This document shows positions 7,999 to 15,573 of a stretch of DNA of 32,749 nucleotides, in pieces; the stretch's first letter is position 1; every line of letters begins with the position of its first letter. Source of the DNA: Chloroflexota bacterium (GTDB lineage: Bacteria; Chloroflexota; Chloroflexia; Chloroflexales; Roseiflexaceae). Below the pieces are notes generated by a model. It saw only the letters and a list, made by a program, of their open reading frames with translations. It did no database searches and was not told the origin of the DNA. The stretch is from contig JAUQOW010000022.1 in NCBI GenBank assembly GCA_030550675.1, positions 1-32,749 on the forward strand, written 5' to 3'. A program made the translations under genes and the position numbers.

Positions 7999-8120
7999 TT
8001 AGGAAGATCAACTGGGTGTTGAACTATCTTGTGATCGGCACTGGCTTCGACAAGCTCAGCCAGCGCCAACCGCTCCGCAAGTGCAAGCGTGATTGCGCAG
8101 GTTTAGGTTGATCTTCCTAA
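7999..8120. mobile_element. MITE-like element, family A, intact copy
   Basis: A 122-base element with perfect 14-base terminal inverted repeats, TTAGGAAGATCAAC (7999-8012) and GTTGATCTTCCTAA (8107-8120). The interior holds GGCTTCGACAAGCTCAGCC. It has no coding capacity and fits exactly between the kinase stop codon and the next ATG at 8123. No clear target-site duplication is visible. A transposase that could mobilise it is not in this window. Confidence 0.8.
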
Positions 8121-8122
8121 CT

Positions 8123-8707
8123 ATGAGAGCGGTCACGCTGTTGAATCATCAGGACTGCACCCGTTGCCCGGCGCTCGTCGCAAGCCGACGGCGCATCGTG
8201 CATGGCTGCGGCGACGTTGAAAGCGGCATCGTGTTCATCGGCGAGGCGCCCGGTCGGCATGGCGCCGATCAGACAGGCGTTCCTTTCTACGGAGATCGAT
8301 CAGGACGGGCGCTGCGCCGGATGCTGATGCGGATCGGGCTGGCGAGTGACGAAACCGCCGCCGCAACGCTGCGCTGTTTCATCACCAACGTGGTGCGCTG
8401 CTGCCCGCCGGGGAATCGCACGCCAGCGCCGGGCGAAGTGCGCGCCTGTCGTGAATGGCTGCACACGGAACTCGATATCATCAAGCCGCGCCTGATTGTT
8501 CCGGTTGGGCGCATTGCCCTGCGAGAAGTCGGAATGCGGTATCTGGGGCGTGATCCCGGCGCCATCCGCACGTTGCATGCAACCGTACTTCGCAGCGAGC
8601 ATGTCATGATCCTTCCGCTCATTCATCCGGCTCGCATTAGCCGCACCGATATGCAGGCGTTCATCACGGCAGTTCAGCCGCTCATTGACGAGAGGAGTGA
8701 ACCATGA
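8123..8707 (+). CDS. Uracil-DNA glycosylase, family 4/5 type, iron-sulfur
   Basis: A 194-residue protein started at the ATG at 8123. A frame from 8093 would run into the repeat element. Iron-sulfur ligands are Cys12 and Cys15 (CTRC), Cys93 or Cys94 (RCCPPGNRTP) and Cys109 (EVRACREWL). The active-site loop reads GEAPGRHGADQTGVPF followed by YGDRSG, and a second loop reads HPARIS. The GEAPG opening is typical of family 4 enzymes, while HGADQTG and GDRSG resemble family 5 (UDGb), so the subfamily is unclear. The enzyme removes uracil or deaminated bases from DNA as the first step of base excision repair. The stop overlaps the next start in ATGA, coupling it to an acyl-CoA dehydrogenase without obvious functional link. 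Confidence 0.88.
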   Translation: MRAVTLLNHQDCTRCPALVASRRRIVHGCGDVESGIVFIGEAPGRHGADQTGVPFYGDRSGRALRRMLMRIGLASDETAAATLRCFITNVVRCCPPGNRTPAPGEVRACREWLHTELDIIKPRLIVPVGRIALREVGMRYLGRDPGAIRTLHATVLRSEHVMILPLIHPARISRTDMQAFITAVQPLIDERSEP

Positions 8708-9855
8708 ACTTTGACCTCGCCCCTGAACATCAGCGCATTCGCGCAGAAGTGCGGCGTTTCGCCGAGCAGGAGATCGCGCCGCGCGCCCGTCACGTTGATG
8801 AGACGGGTGAGTTTCCCGCTGAAACGTTCCGCAAGATGGCAGACCTGGGACTGATGGGATTGCCCTTCCCCGAAGAGTATGGCGGCGCTGGCGCCGATAG
8901 CATCTCGACCGCGATTGCCATTGAGGAGATTGCGCGCGCATGCGGTTCAACGGCGCTGACCTACGCGGCGCACCTGGGGTTGGGGTGCGCACCCATCGCT
9001 ATGTTCGGCACTGAAGAGCAGAAACGACGCTTCCTGCGCCCTGCGGCTGAAGGACGATATTTGGGCGCATTCGCGCTAACCGAACCGCATGCCGGATCCG
9101 ACGCCGGCGCCACCCGCACGACTGCTCGCCTGGAAAATGGAGAGTGGGTGATCAATGGCTCGAAGATGTGGATCACCAATGCCTCAATTGCCGGGCATTT
9201 GATTGTGACTGCGGTGACCGATCCGGGAGAACGGCATTCGATCAGCGCCATTATTGTGCCCGCCGGAACGCCAGGGCTGAGTTTTGGCAAGCCGGAAGCC
9301 AAAATGGGATTGCGCGGCTCAATCACGAATGCGGTGATGTTCGAGAATGTCCGCGTGCCCGAAGAGAACCTGCTGGGTCGGCGCGGGCGCGGGTTGCAAC
9401 AGTTCCTTGCCGTGCTCGACGGCGGACGGATTGGCATTGGCGCCATGGCGATCGGGCTGGCGCAGGCGGCTTTCGAGGTCGCCTCCGCTTATGCGCGGGA
9501 ACGTACCGCTTTTGGCAAACTGATCGGCGCCTACGAGTCGGTTTCGAACATGATCGCCGATATGGCGGTCGGGCTGGAAGCGGCGCGTTTGCTGGTCTAT
9601 CAGGCCGCATGGCTGAAAGACCAGGGGCGTCAATACAGCCGCGAGGCGGCGATCGCCAAACTGTACGCTTCGGAGGTCGGCGAGAAGATCTGTCGCGACG
9701 CAATTCAGGTGCTTGGCGGGTACGGATACAGCAGTGAGTATCCGCTCGAACGCATCTACCGCGACCAGCGCCTGCTCACCATTGGCGAAGGCACCTCAGA
9801 GATTCTGCGGGTGGTCATTGGGCGGCAGATTCTGGGAGAGTTCGTCGGGCGGTGA
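8704..9855 (+). CDS. Acyl-CoA dehydrogenase
   Basis: A 383-residue flavoenzyme of standard length. Family signatures are ALTEPHAGSDA (FAD/substrate loop, about 126-136), WITNAS, and the C-terminal block QVLGGYGYSSEYPLERIYRD with IGEGTSEI, which carries the catalytic Glu at the short-chain/butyryl-CoA dehydrogenase position. It catalyses alpha,beta-dehydrogenation of acyl-CoA with electron transfer flavoprotein as acceptor. Substrate chain length cannot be read from sequence alone; branched-chain or short-chain types fit best. It is translationally coupled to the glycosylase gene upstream through the ATGA overlap. No terminator stem is evident after it; a degenerate repeat-rich stretch follows. 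Confidence 0.93.
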   Translation: MNFDLAPEHQRIRAEVRRFAEQEIAPRARHVDETGEFPAETFRKMADLGLMGLPFPEEYGGAGADSISTAIAIEEIARACGSTALTYAAHLGLGCAPIAMFGTEEQKRRFLRPAAEGRYLGAFALTEPHAGSDAGATRTTARLENGEWVINGSKMWITNASIAGHLIVTAVTDPGERHSISAIIVPAGTPGLSFGKPEAKMGLRGSITNAVMFENVRVPEENLLGRRGRGLQQFLAVLDGGRIGIGAMAIGLAQAAFEVASAYARERTAFGKLIGAYESVSNMIADMAVGLEAARLLVYQAAWLKDQGRQYSREAAIAKLYASEVGEKICRDAIQVLGGYGYSSEYPLERIYRDQRLLTIGEGTSEILRVVIGRQILGEFVGR

Positions 9856-10141
9856 CGGCGTGGAACGTTGCAGGTACGAACGTTGAGTGCGGGAAGGCGG
9901 AACCGTGGAACGTGGAACATGGAAGGGTGAAGCAAGGCGTGAGGCGCGAGGCAAGAGACGGGAGGGGTTTCAGGTCGAAGGTTAAAGGTGCAAAAGTGAC
10001 GCACATGCTCCAGGTCCTCTGCGCCTCTGTAGTTTTATCAGCAGATGAGAAGGTGAAGCAAAGCGCGAGGCAAGGGGCGGGAGGCAAGCGGCAAGCGGCG
10101 ATAGAGCGGAAAATCTAACCCTTAACCCCTAACCCTTAACT
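9856..10141. repeat. Strand-biased degenerate repeat stretch, family D copy 1
   Basis: A purine-rich non-coding stretch made of recurring short words (GTGGAACGT, GGCGAGGCAAG, GGTGAAGCAA, GGAGGCAAGCGGCAAGCGGCG), ending in CTAACCCTTAACCCC-type repeats at 10117-10140. Similar wording occurs at 14715-14935 (opposite strand) and 22987-23090. The frame at 9852-10118 is composed of these words and is not a credible gene. Confidence 0.5.
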
Positions 10142-11089
10142 CCTGATTCCTTGCCCCAGAATCCATCCCTCGACGCGGCGAGTGACCTCGTCCTCCGGTT
10201 CACCGGCGGCGCGTCGCCCAAGGACGACATTGAGCGCGCCGAACAATCCCACAGTTGCATCGAAATCATCGTCGCCGCCGGGCGCAGCGCCAAATCCATC
10301 GCCAATCGCGCAGCGCAGGGCAGGGTCGAGGGCAACCCCCGCGCCATCAGCCCATTCCAGCAGCGCCGTGCCCGCAGCGGCGCGGGTTGCCTGAGCGCGT
10401 TTGCTGCCACGGAGCGCAATGCCCAGATGGTGGTAGCACTCGCCAGGGTAGACTTCGGCGACGACCAGGCGTCCCGCAGCAAGCAGATCATTCAGGCGTC
10501 CATCGAAGGGCCAGAGCCAGGGGAATCGCGCATCGCTTCGGGCGTATGCGCGGCGCGCCGCCCCCAGCATATCGCGCCAGCCGACGATCGTCGCCTTGCC
10601 CACCTGCTGCGCGCCGAGCGTCCAGAAGATCGGCGCAGCGGCGCGCCGCGCAGTGGAAGCGCGGTCGCAGCGACGCCGCAGGTCGTCAATGGTCGTCATG
10701 CCAAGCGCCTGGATCAGGTGCGCCTGACGCGCTCCGCCCGGTCGCAGCGGGTAGAATGGACGCTCGACGCTGATCTCGCACGGTTGACTGGCGACATCAT
10801 AAAAATGCGCCCATCGCCCTGAACCCAAGTCCGGCAGCAGCGCCGCAAAGTCGGTAATGCCAGCGATGCCGGCATAGCGCAGCGGAAAACCAAGCGGAAA
10901 ATCGACGCCGAACAGGATGCCGCCGTCGGGCGCGAGCGCGCGCAACCGATCCAGCAACGTGTGCGGATCGCCTGCCGGACCCGGCGCAAACGCCATGAAT
11001 CGTCCGTCGGGCTGGCGCAGCGCATACGCCAGGCGCCGCCGCGCAGCGCTCGATCCCCAGTCAGCATGAGCAACCAGAACGGCTCTCAT
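10136..11089 (-). CDS. DUF429-like predicted nuclease-fold protein
   Basis: A 317-residue protein from the ATG at 11089; an upstream ATG at 11116 is possible but adds a non-conserved MTVRNGSRA. GILFGVDFPLGFP near the N-terminus, a central VAEVYPGECY and a C-terminal DDFDATVGLFGALN plus EGWILG resemble the DUF429 family, which is predicted to have an RNase H-like fold with acidic active-site residues. The reaction and substrate are unknown. No membrane or secretion signals are visible. The stop codon lies inside a CCCTTAACC-type repeat at the edge of a degenerate stretch, so the C-terminal end is shaped by repeat DNA. It stands alone, about 600 bases downstream of the metallopeptidase gene on the same strand. 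Confidence 0.6.
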   Translation of the reverse strand: MRAVLVAHADWGSSAARRRLAYALRQPDGRFMAFAPGPAGDPHTLLDRLRALAPDGGILFGVDFPLGFPLRYAGIAGITDFAALLPDLGSGRWAHFYDVASQPCEISVERPFYPLRPGGARQAHLIQALGMTTIDDLRRRCDRASTARRAAAPIFWTLGAQQVGKATIVGWRDMLGAARRAYARSDARFPWLWPFDGRLNDLLAAGRLVVAEVYPGECYHHLGIALRGSKRAQATRAAAGTALLEWADGAGVALDPALRCAIGDGFGAAPGGDDDFDATVGLFGALNVVLGRRAAGEPEDEVTRRVEGWILGQGIRS

Positions 11090-11141
11090 TGCTCTTGACC
11101 CGTTACGGACCGTCATATGGCAGGCATTGGCTGAACCCCAA

Positions 11142-11286
11142 CAGGAACATCAGTTCGATGTCGGACAATCTTGCGATCAGCACCGGCTGAGCCGGTCGAA
11201 GCCAGCGCCGGTTGAGCCGGTCGAAGCCAGCGCCAACCGCTCCGCAGGCGCAGACGCGGTTGTCCAAGTTTGGGTTGATCTTCCTG
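11142..11286. repeat. MITE-like repeat, family A copy 3, with duplicated core
   Basis: The right end GTTGATCTTCCT (11274-11285) is intact, while the left end AGGAACATCAG (11143-11153) is degenerate. The core GGCTGAGCCGGTCGAAGCC is present twice in tandem, offset by about 27 bases. A family B repeat follows closely. Together these account for about half of the 630-base gap between the DUF429-like and metallopeptidase genes. Confidence 0.7.
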
Positions 11287-11316
11287 ATAAGTCCGGTCAA
11301 CCCGGGTTGCCTGATC

Positions 11317-11412
11317 GCGCGTTCTGTGAGCGGCGGGCTAAAGTCCTTGCTCAGGATGTGGAAGCCCCTCCAGGGCTTGCCCGATCTCAGCCGGGGCTTC
11401 AGCTCGCAGCAC
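11317..11412. repeat. Dispersed repeat, family B copy 2
   Basis: Reads GCGCGTTCTGTGAGCGGCGG, then GCTAAAGTCCTTGCTCAGGA, a hairpin GAAGCCCCTCCAGGGCTT, and GGGGCTTCAGCTCGCAGC. The same flank GCGCGTTCTGTGAGCGGCGG occurs at 28843-28862, so the repeat unit is longer than its core. Confidence 0.75.
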
Positions 11413-11575
11413 CCCAGAAACCTCTTCAAGGCTCGCCTTAGCGAGAGCTGATGAAGATTCTGCTTTTAGCATACCGCCAGCGACGCGCCCGACTCCAGGC
11501 GTGCATCGTCAGGCGGCGAGAAAGCGCATCCCTGCTGCGCCCCGGCTGGAGACCGCCCCCAACCCCCGCAAGCGG

Positions 11576-11663
11576 CTCACAAGGGTAGAGTTTTTGGGAT
11601 GCGAGGGGCGCGGCGCTCCCCTCGCACCCCAAAAACTCTACACCTGTGAGGAAGTCTCACAGG
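11576..11663. repeat. Large palindrome plus second hairpin
   Basis: A near-perfect stem of about 28 base pairs spans 11585-11641, with arms beginning GTAGAGTTTTTGGGATGCG and ending CACCCCAAAAACTCTAC. Weaker pairing extends it outward to 11576-11650. A separate perfect hairpin CCTGTGAG-GAAGT-CTCACAGG lies at 11643-11663. It sits about 60 bases downstream of the metallopeptidase gene and could terminate transcription in either direction, although no U-run follows the main stem on either strand. Confidence 0.65.
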
Positions 11664-11721
11664 GGCTTTCACGTTCTCAGCAAAGGCTTCAGCCCGCAGC
11701 GATACCTGCTATCGGGTCGCG

Positions 11722-13227
11722 TCAGGGAACGGCAACAGGCGCGGCAGTAAGCACCCAATCGCGGTAGAAATCACCAAGATCGCAGGCGCAGGCGCGCTCC
11801 GCAACGACACGCACATCGTTGCTCGACGCGATGCGGTAGCGGAAGGCGGCGTAGTAATCGCGCAGAAAGCGGTCGAACGCCGGTTCACCGATGCGGAGGC
11901 GCAGCGCCTGGAAGAAGAGCGCCCCCTTCGCATAGGCAATAGCGGTGTAGTTGCCGCGCAACGCCGAAACCGGGCGTTTGAGCGGAGCATCACGACCTGC
12001 CTGCCGCGCGCGCAGGTAGGTTGCGCGGAAACCGTCGAGTTCGCGCTCTGCCGCTAGCGCGCCACGGGTTTCTTCCTGATAAACCACTTGCGCAAACGAG
12101 GTCAACCCCTCATCAAGCCATGCCTCGTTCTGCACGTCGTTGCCGACGAGACTGTACCACCACTGATGCGCCACTTCGTGCACCACAACGATCTCCAGAC
12201 CTTCGCGCTCTCCAGCATACAGGCGTCGGTCAATCATGATCAGTCCGGGATACTCGACGCCAAGGAATTTGCGTGCGTCAATCTGCACAATATCGAGTTC
12301 AGCCAGCGGGTACGGTCCAAACCGACGGTTGAACACGCGCAGCGCGTTTGCGGCGGCATCGAGCGCCGCACGTCCGCCTTCGGGGTTCTCCGGTCGGAAA
12401 TACGATGTAATGCGCGTGCCATCCACTTCCGCCGAAACTGATGGGAAACGGGTGAGCACTATCGTGAAATCGCGTTGTGGACCGCTGACGAAGCGAGTGG
12501 TTCGGAGCGCGCCGTCGATCCGGCTTTCGATCGCCGTCCCAGTGGTCACGGCAGTCCAGGCGGCGGGGATTGTGAGTGTCACATCGTAGAGCGCTGTGTC
12601 ACTGGTGACAAGGTCGCCGCGGAAGAGAGGCGTTGTCAGTTGCCAGACGCCATCGACCCGTCGCGCAGCCATAGGCAGCGCCGACGCCAGTGCCAGCACG
12701 CCGCGTTCGCGGTTGAAGCCGGCATAATAGCGTTGACTGGCATTGAGCGGCGCCGTGGCGCTGAAATCGAGCAGAATCCCAGCGGAAGCGCCGGACGGAA
12801 GAGGCGCAGGCAGATCAAGCCGCAACAGAAACCGGTTCGACTCATACTGCACTCGCACCGCTACGCCATCGATAGTAGCGCTATGAATGTCAAGCCGTCC
12901 GCCAAACTCCGGCAGATTGGGGAAAAGGTAGAAGTAAATGCGGTCGAGCGGATCGGCAGCGCGGTTGGTGTACTCCAGGCGCGCTATGCCGGCGATTGTG
13001 CGCTTCTCAGGGTCGATGCCAGCGCGCACCGTGTAGCGATCCCATTCGCCTGCGGCATCAAGGTCGGCGCTGAAGGCGGGCAGCAGCGCCGCCTCCTGGC
13101 GTTGCACGTCAAGCGGCGCAATAAAAAGCGGATCGCTGACCTGCGGCGCAGCGGAGAGCGGGAGAGCAGCGCCCCAGAGCGCCGCCGCAATCAGCGCCAT
13201 CAGGAGAAGTCGCCTGTACACAACCAT
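11722..13227 (-). CDS. Secreted M1-family-like zinc metallopeptidase
   Basis: A 501-residue protein from the ATG at 13227, which places a classic signal peptide (VVYRRLLLMALIAAALWGAA, cut near LSAAP) at the N-terminus; longer frames disrupt this. The zinc site is HEVAHQWW (His350, Glu351, His354) with the third ligand Glu373 in AWLDEGL, 18 residues later, the spacing of gluzincin family M1. The exopeptidase motif GAMEN is replaced by GVEYPGL, as in bacterial relatives that form a separate M1 subgroup. The N-terminal 220 residues form the beta-sandwich of M1 enzymes. It is probably exported and may degrade peptides outside the cytoplasm. It ends shortly after the catalytic domain, shorter than classical aminopeptidase N. 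Confidence 0.9.
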   Translation of the reverse strand: MVVYRRLLLMALIAAALWGAALPLSAAPQVSDPLFIAPLDVQRQEAALLPAFSADLDAAGEWDRYTVRAGIDPEKRTIAGIARLEYTNRAADPLDRIYFYLFPNLPEFGGRLDIHSATIDGVAVRVQYESNRFLLRLDLPAPLPSGASAGILLDFSATAPLNASQRYYAGFNRERGVLALASALPMAARRVDGVWQLTTPLFRGDLVTSDTALYDVTLTIPAAWTAVTTGTAIESRIDGALRTTRFVSGPQRDFTIVLTRFPSVSAEVDGTRITSYFRPENPEGGRAALDAAANALRVFNRRFGPYPLAELDIVQIDARKFLGVEYPGLIMIDRRLYAGEREGLEIVVVHEVAHQWWYSLVGNDVQNEAWLDEGLTSFAQVVYQEETRGALAAERELDGFRATYLRARQAGRDAPLKRPVSALRGNYTAIAYAKGALFFQALRLRIGEPAFDRFLRDYYAAFRYRIASSNDVRVVAERACACDLGDFYRDWVLTAAPVAVP

Positions 13228-13274
13228 TTCAAGACGCCTCACAAAGCCCGATGCCGACGTGCGCCGATGCGCTG

Positions 13275-13310
13275 CAGGCATTGGTTGAGCCTGTCGCAGC
13301 CAACGTCCGC
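13275..13310. repeat. Fragment of family A repeat
   Basis: GCAGGCATTGGTTGAGCCTG followed by TCGCAGCCAACGTC matches the core of the family A element but lacks both terminal inverted repeats. It lies in the gap between the divergent metallopeptidase and Crp/Fnr genes. Confidence 0.55.
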
Positions 13311-13422
13311 TGTACGGATCAGGACTTGTGCGAAAGACTGCTATCGTCGCACGGAGGCATTATATCATTTTGTATGGAACTGCCAGGAAACCCGCCACAG
13401 TACTGTTGGCAACACAGGATCA

Positions 13423-13431
13423 TGCTATACT
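13423..13431 (+). promoter_or_regulatory. Extended -10 promoter of the Crp/Fnr gene
   Basis: TGC-TATACT ends 8 bases before the ATG at 13440, so the transcript would start at or near the start codon and be leaderless. GTTGGC at 13405-13410 is a weak -35 with 15-base spacing. Confidence 0.6.
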
Positions 13432-13439
13432 GCCAGACC

Positions 13440-14096
13440 ATGACAACGCCCGAAGAATTGAGACATATTCCGCTCTTCGCTACGCTGGACGACCGCACGC
13501 TGATGGACACAGCGCGCTCGATGGAGTCGCGCACCTACCGTCCCGGCGAGTACATTGCTTACGAGGGCGAGCGACCGGCTGGGGTGTACTTTGTGCAGCG
13601 CGGCAGAGTCCGATTATCACGCACCGCGCCGGACGGTCGTGAGCAGGTGCTGGCAATGGTCGGCGCTGGCGAAAACTTCAACGCCGTCGCCATCTTCGAC
13701 GGGCGCGGGAATCTGGCGACGGCGCGCGCAATGAGCGCGGTGCAGTGCCTGCTCTTGCCGGGAGATGCGCTGATCGCGCTCATTCGCCGTCACCCCGACC
13801 TGGCGCTGGCAATGCTGCGCGAAATGGCGGGGCAACTGCGCAGCCTGGCAGTGCTGGTCGAAGATTTGGCGTTCCGATCGGTGCGCGAGCGCCTGGCGCG
13901 TGAGCTGCTGCGCGAGGCGCGCGGAGGCGCCGCCGAACTGACCCACCAGGAGCTGGCGGAACGCACCGGCACGGTGCGCGAGATCGCCGGGCGAGCGCTG
14001 CGCCAGCTGGCGCAGGAGGGGCTGGTGCGACTGGAACGCGGGCGTGTGGTGGTGCTTGACCCGGATGGTCTGGCGCGGATCGGAGATGGCGAGTAG
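13440..14096 (+). CDS. Crp/Fnr-family transcription regulator
   Basis: A 218-residue protein. The ATG at 13440 is chosen because upstream residues in the same frame are encoded by repeat DNA and a promoter. Residues 1-120 form the cyclic-nucleotide-binding-like beta barrel (PLFATLDDRTL; YRPGEYIAYEGERPAGVYFV; GRVRLSRTAPDG). A long dimerisation helix follows at about 105-140. The C-terminal winged helix-turn-helix contains LTHQELAERTGTVREIAGRALRQL (about 163-186), ending in a wing with GRVVVLDPDGL. The N-terminus lacks the Cys cluster of oxygen-sensing FNR, so redox sensing by an Fe-S cluster is unlikely. The effector is unknown. The gene seems leaderless. It may control its neighbours, but no matching operator was identified. 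Confidence 0.93.
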   Translation: MTTPEELRHIPLFATLDDRTLMDTARSMESRTYRPGEYIAYEGERPAGVYFVQRGRVRLSRTAPDGREQVLAMVGAGENFNAVAIFDGRGNLATARAMSAVQCLLLPGDALIALIRRHPDLALAMLREMAGQLRSLAVLVEDLAFRSVRERLARELLREARGGAAELTHQELAERTGTVREIAGRALRQLAQEGLVRLERGRVVVLDPDGLARIGDGE

Positions 14097-14121
14097 GGCG
14101 GAATGCGCTGCGGGGAGGTCA

Positions 14122-14266
14122 TAGGAAGATCAACCAGTTGACTATCCCGCAGTCGGCGCGGGCTGCGACAGGCTCAGCCTATGCCAACTGTACGCGGGCT
14201 TTGACAGGCTCAGCCCGCGCCAACTTTGTGCGGGCTTTGACAGGCTCAGCCCACGCCAAACGTGTC
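14122..14266. repeat. Family A repeat with triplicated core
   Basis: The left terminal repeat TAGGAAGATCAAC (14122-14134) is followed by three head-to-tail copies of a core like GCGGGCTTTGACAGGCTCAG plus CCCGCGCCAACT, with a spacing of about 34 bases. The right terminal repeat is missing. It fills most of the gap between the Crp/Fnr gene and the ferredoxin gene. Confidence 0.75.
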
Positions 14267-14372
14267 GGTGGAATGGTCGGCGACAGCGGCGTGCATGCAG
14301 CCCTGTCTCAAAAAGTCTGGTTATGACGCGCTGTGTTGTGGTACTAAAGTCACAGAAAAGTTGATAAGGGCA

Positions 14373-14381
14373 TGCTATGAT
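14373..14381 (+). promoter_or_regulatory. Extended -10 promoter of the ferredoxin gene
   Basis: TGC-TATGAT at 14373-14381 predicts a start near 14388 and a leader of about 36 bases containing AAAGGAGA at 14411-14418. No convincing -35 box is seen. Confidence 0.5.
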
Positions 14382-14423
14382 TGCGAGCGATGGCATACTT
14401 TCCTTACGCTAAAGGAGACAGAT

Positions 14424-14660
14424 ATGGCGTATATCATTGCGGAGCCGTGCATCGGCGTGAAAGATGCTTCGTGTGTGGCGGTCTGTCCGGTCGATTGCAT
14501 TTACGAGGGTGAGGACCAGTACTACATCAACCCTGAAGAGTGCATCGACTGCGGCGCCTGTGAGCCGGAGTGTCCGGTAGAGGCGATCTTCGCCGATGAC
14601 TCGGTGCCAGAGCAGTGGCGAAGCTACATTGAGAAGAACCGTGCGTTCTTCGGATTGTAA
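14424..14660 (+). CDS. 7Fe ferredoxin (3Fe-4S plus 4Fe-4S)
   Basis: A 78-residue protein with a strong ribosome-binding site. A longer upstream frame is non-conserved. Cysteines fall at 9, 17, 21, 25, 40, 43, 46 and 50 (CIGVKDASCVAVCPVDC, then ECIDCGACEPECPVEA). The position that would be a fourth ligand in the first motif is Val12, the pattern of Azotobacter FdI/actinobacterial FdxA-type ferredoxins with one 3Fe-4S and one 4Fe-4S cluster. It shuttles electrons in the cytoplasm; its partners are not revealed by the neighbourhood. The C-terminal extension PEQWRSYIEKNRAFFGL is typical of this group. It is monocistronic, bounded by an extended -10 promoter and a hairpin terminator. Confidence 0.95.
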   Translation: MAYIIAEPCIGVKDASCVAVCPVDCIYEGEDQYYINPEECIDCGACEPECPVEAIFADDSVPEQWRSYIEKNRAFFGL

Positions 14661-14682
14661 TAGTCATTCATCCTGCTGAACG

Positions 14683-14714
14683 GAGGCGCTCTGCAAGGGG
14701 CGCCTCGCTTGTTT
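14683..14714 (+). terminator. Intrinsic terminator of the ferredoxin gene
   Basis: The stem GAGGCGC (14683-14689) pairs with GCGCCTC (14700-14706) across a 10-base loop, followed by GCTTGTTT. It lies 22 bases after the stop codon. Confidence 0.7.
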
Positions 14715-14935
14715 GGGGTTAGGACTTCCGCCTTCGCACCTTGCAACCGTGTCACCTGCCGCCTTCTCACGTGAACCCTTCCCTGCGGAACCCTTCTGCG
14801 TTCGACCTTCAACCTTCCTGTCTGCAACGCTCCACGTTCCGCAACCGCATTTCTATCTGCATCTTCCTGCGCGCCGCCTCTGCACCCGCGCGATCCTGGA
14901 TCATCGCAGACGTTTGACGTCCAACCTGCGCCCTG
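14715..14935. repeat. Strand-biased degenerate repeat stretch, family D copy 2
   Basis: Pyrimidine-rich on this strand. Its complement uses the same words as 9856-10141 and 22987-23090 (GGTGCGAAGGCGGAAG, GGTTGAAGGT, GCGGAACGTGGA, GTTGCAGA). It has no credible gene and separates the ferredoxin terminator from the next promoter. Confidence 0.45.
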
Positions 14936-14973
14936 CACCCATTGCGCGCCTTCCCACGCACCGCCGTCCTGTA

Positions 14974-14982
14974 TGCTATAAT
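14974..14982 (+). promoter_or_regulatory. Extended -10 promoter of the small membrane protein gene
   Basis: TGC-TATAAT matches the consensus extended -10 exactly. The predicted transcript start is near 14989, giving a leader of about 26 bases with CGGAGA before the ATG at 15015. No good -35 box is visible. Confidence 0.7.
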
Positions 14983-15014
14983 TTGCGCGGGGATGCTGGC
15001 GCACGGAGACGCCC

Positions 15015-15491
15015 ATGGCGCGTTTCGACACTCGCACGTTTCTGCTCATCTTTGGCGCGGCATGCATTGGTGCGGTTTGGGCGACCTATCAGCGCAGCAC
15101 GACAGCCCCCCCTTACGGCGAAGCGCAGATCCCGGCGTTGATCTGGACCGTGTTCGCCACGCCGTTTGCGATGTTCTGGGGATGGTTTGTCGCCCGGCGC
15201 GAGGAACGCTGGCGGGCGGCGTTTGTCTGTTTCTGCATCTACTTTCTCTCCATATTTGCGGCAGCGCGTTATGAGACGTGCGTGGTTGTCCATGGATCGT
15301 TTAACCTGGTCAGTTGCTTCGTCGATACGGAACAGGCGCAGGCGCTTGCAAACGCCAGCGGTCATCGCGTCTATTTCGAGTCGATCGTTGCCATACACCT
15401 GATCGCTGCGCTGGTCACCGCGTTGCAGCGCTCGCTGAAACGACGTACAATGCATGATGCGTCGCTTCGTCCGGCAGGCGAGGCGACCTGA
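15015..15491 (+). CDS. Small multi-pass membrane protein, function unknown
   Basis: A 158-residue protein whose ATG is preceded by CGGAGA. Hydrophobic segments lie at about residues 8-24 (FLLIFGAACIGAVWA), 40-60 (PALIWTVFATPFAMFWGWFVA), 66-85 (AAFVCFCIYFLSIFAAA) and 119-136 (YFESIVAIHLIAALVTAL). Arg-rich stretches (ARREERWR, LKRR) between and after them suggest the cytoplasmic sides. Two Cys residues (YETCVV, NLVSCFV) sit in a loop that would face outside and could form a disulfide. I recognise no family. The dGTPase-like gene starts 82 bases downstream, so the two could share a transcript. Confidence 0.75.
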   Translation: MARFDTRTFLLIFGAACIGAVWATYQRSTTAPPYGEAQIPALIWTVFATPFAMFWGWFVARREERWRAAFVCFCIYFLSIFAAARYETCVVVHGSFNLVSCFVDTEQAQALANASGHRVYFESIVAIHLIAALVTALQRSLKRRTMHDASLRPAGEAT

Positions 15492-15573
15492 CATCTTCCG
15501 TCCGGTTTGTAGCGTATCCCTGGTTTCTAGGTACGGCAGCGGCATTGGACCCTGTCGGCGCTGGAGGTTCGGC

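Noticed and set aside
10117-10141. True telomere or replicon end
   Set aside because: Only a few degenerate units in the middle of continuous sequence; coding genes continue on both sides.
12475-13443. 322-residue plus-strand frame opposite the metallopeptidase gene
   Set aside because: Antisense to a gene with signal peptide and complete zinc site; Arg- and Gln-rich shadow composition without motifs.
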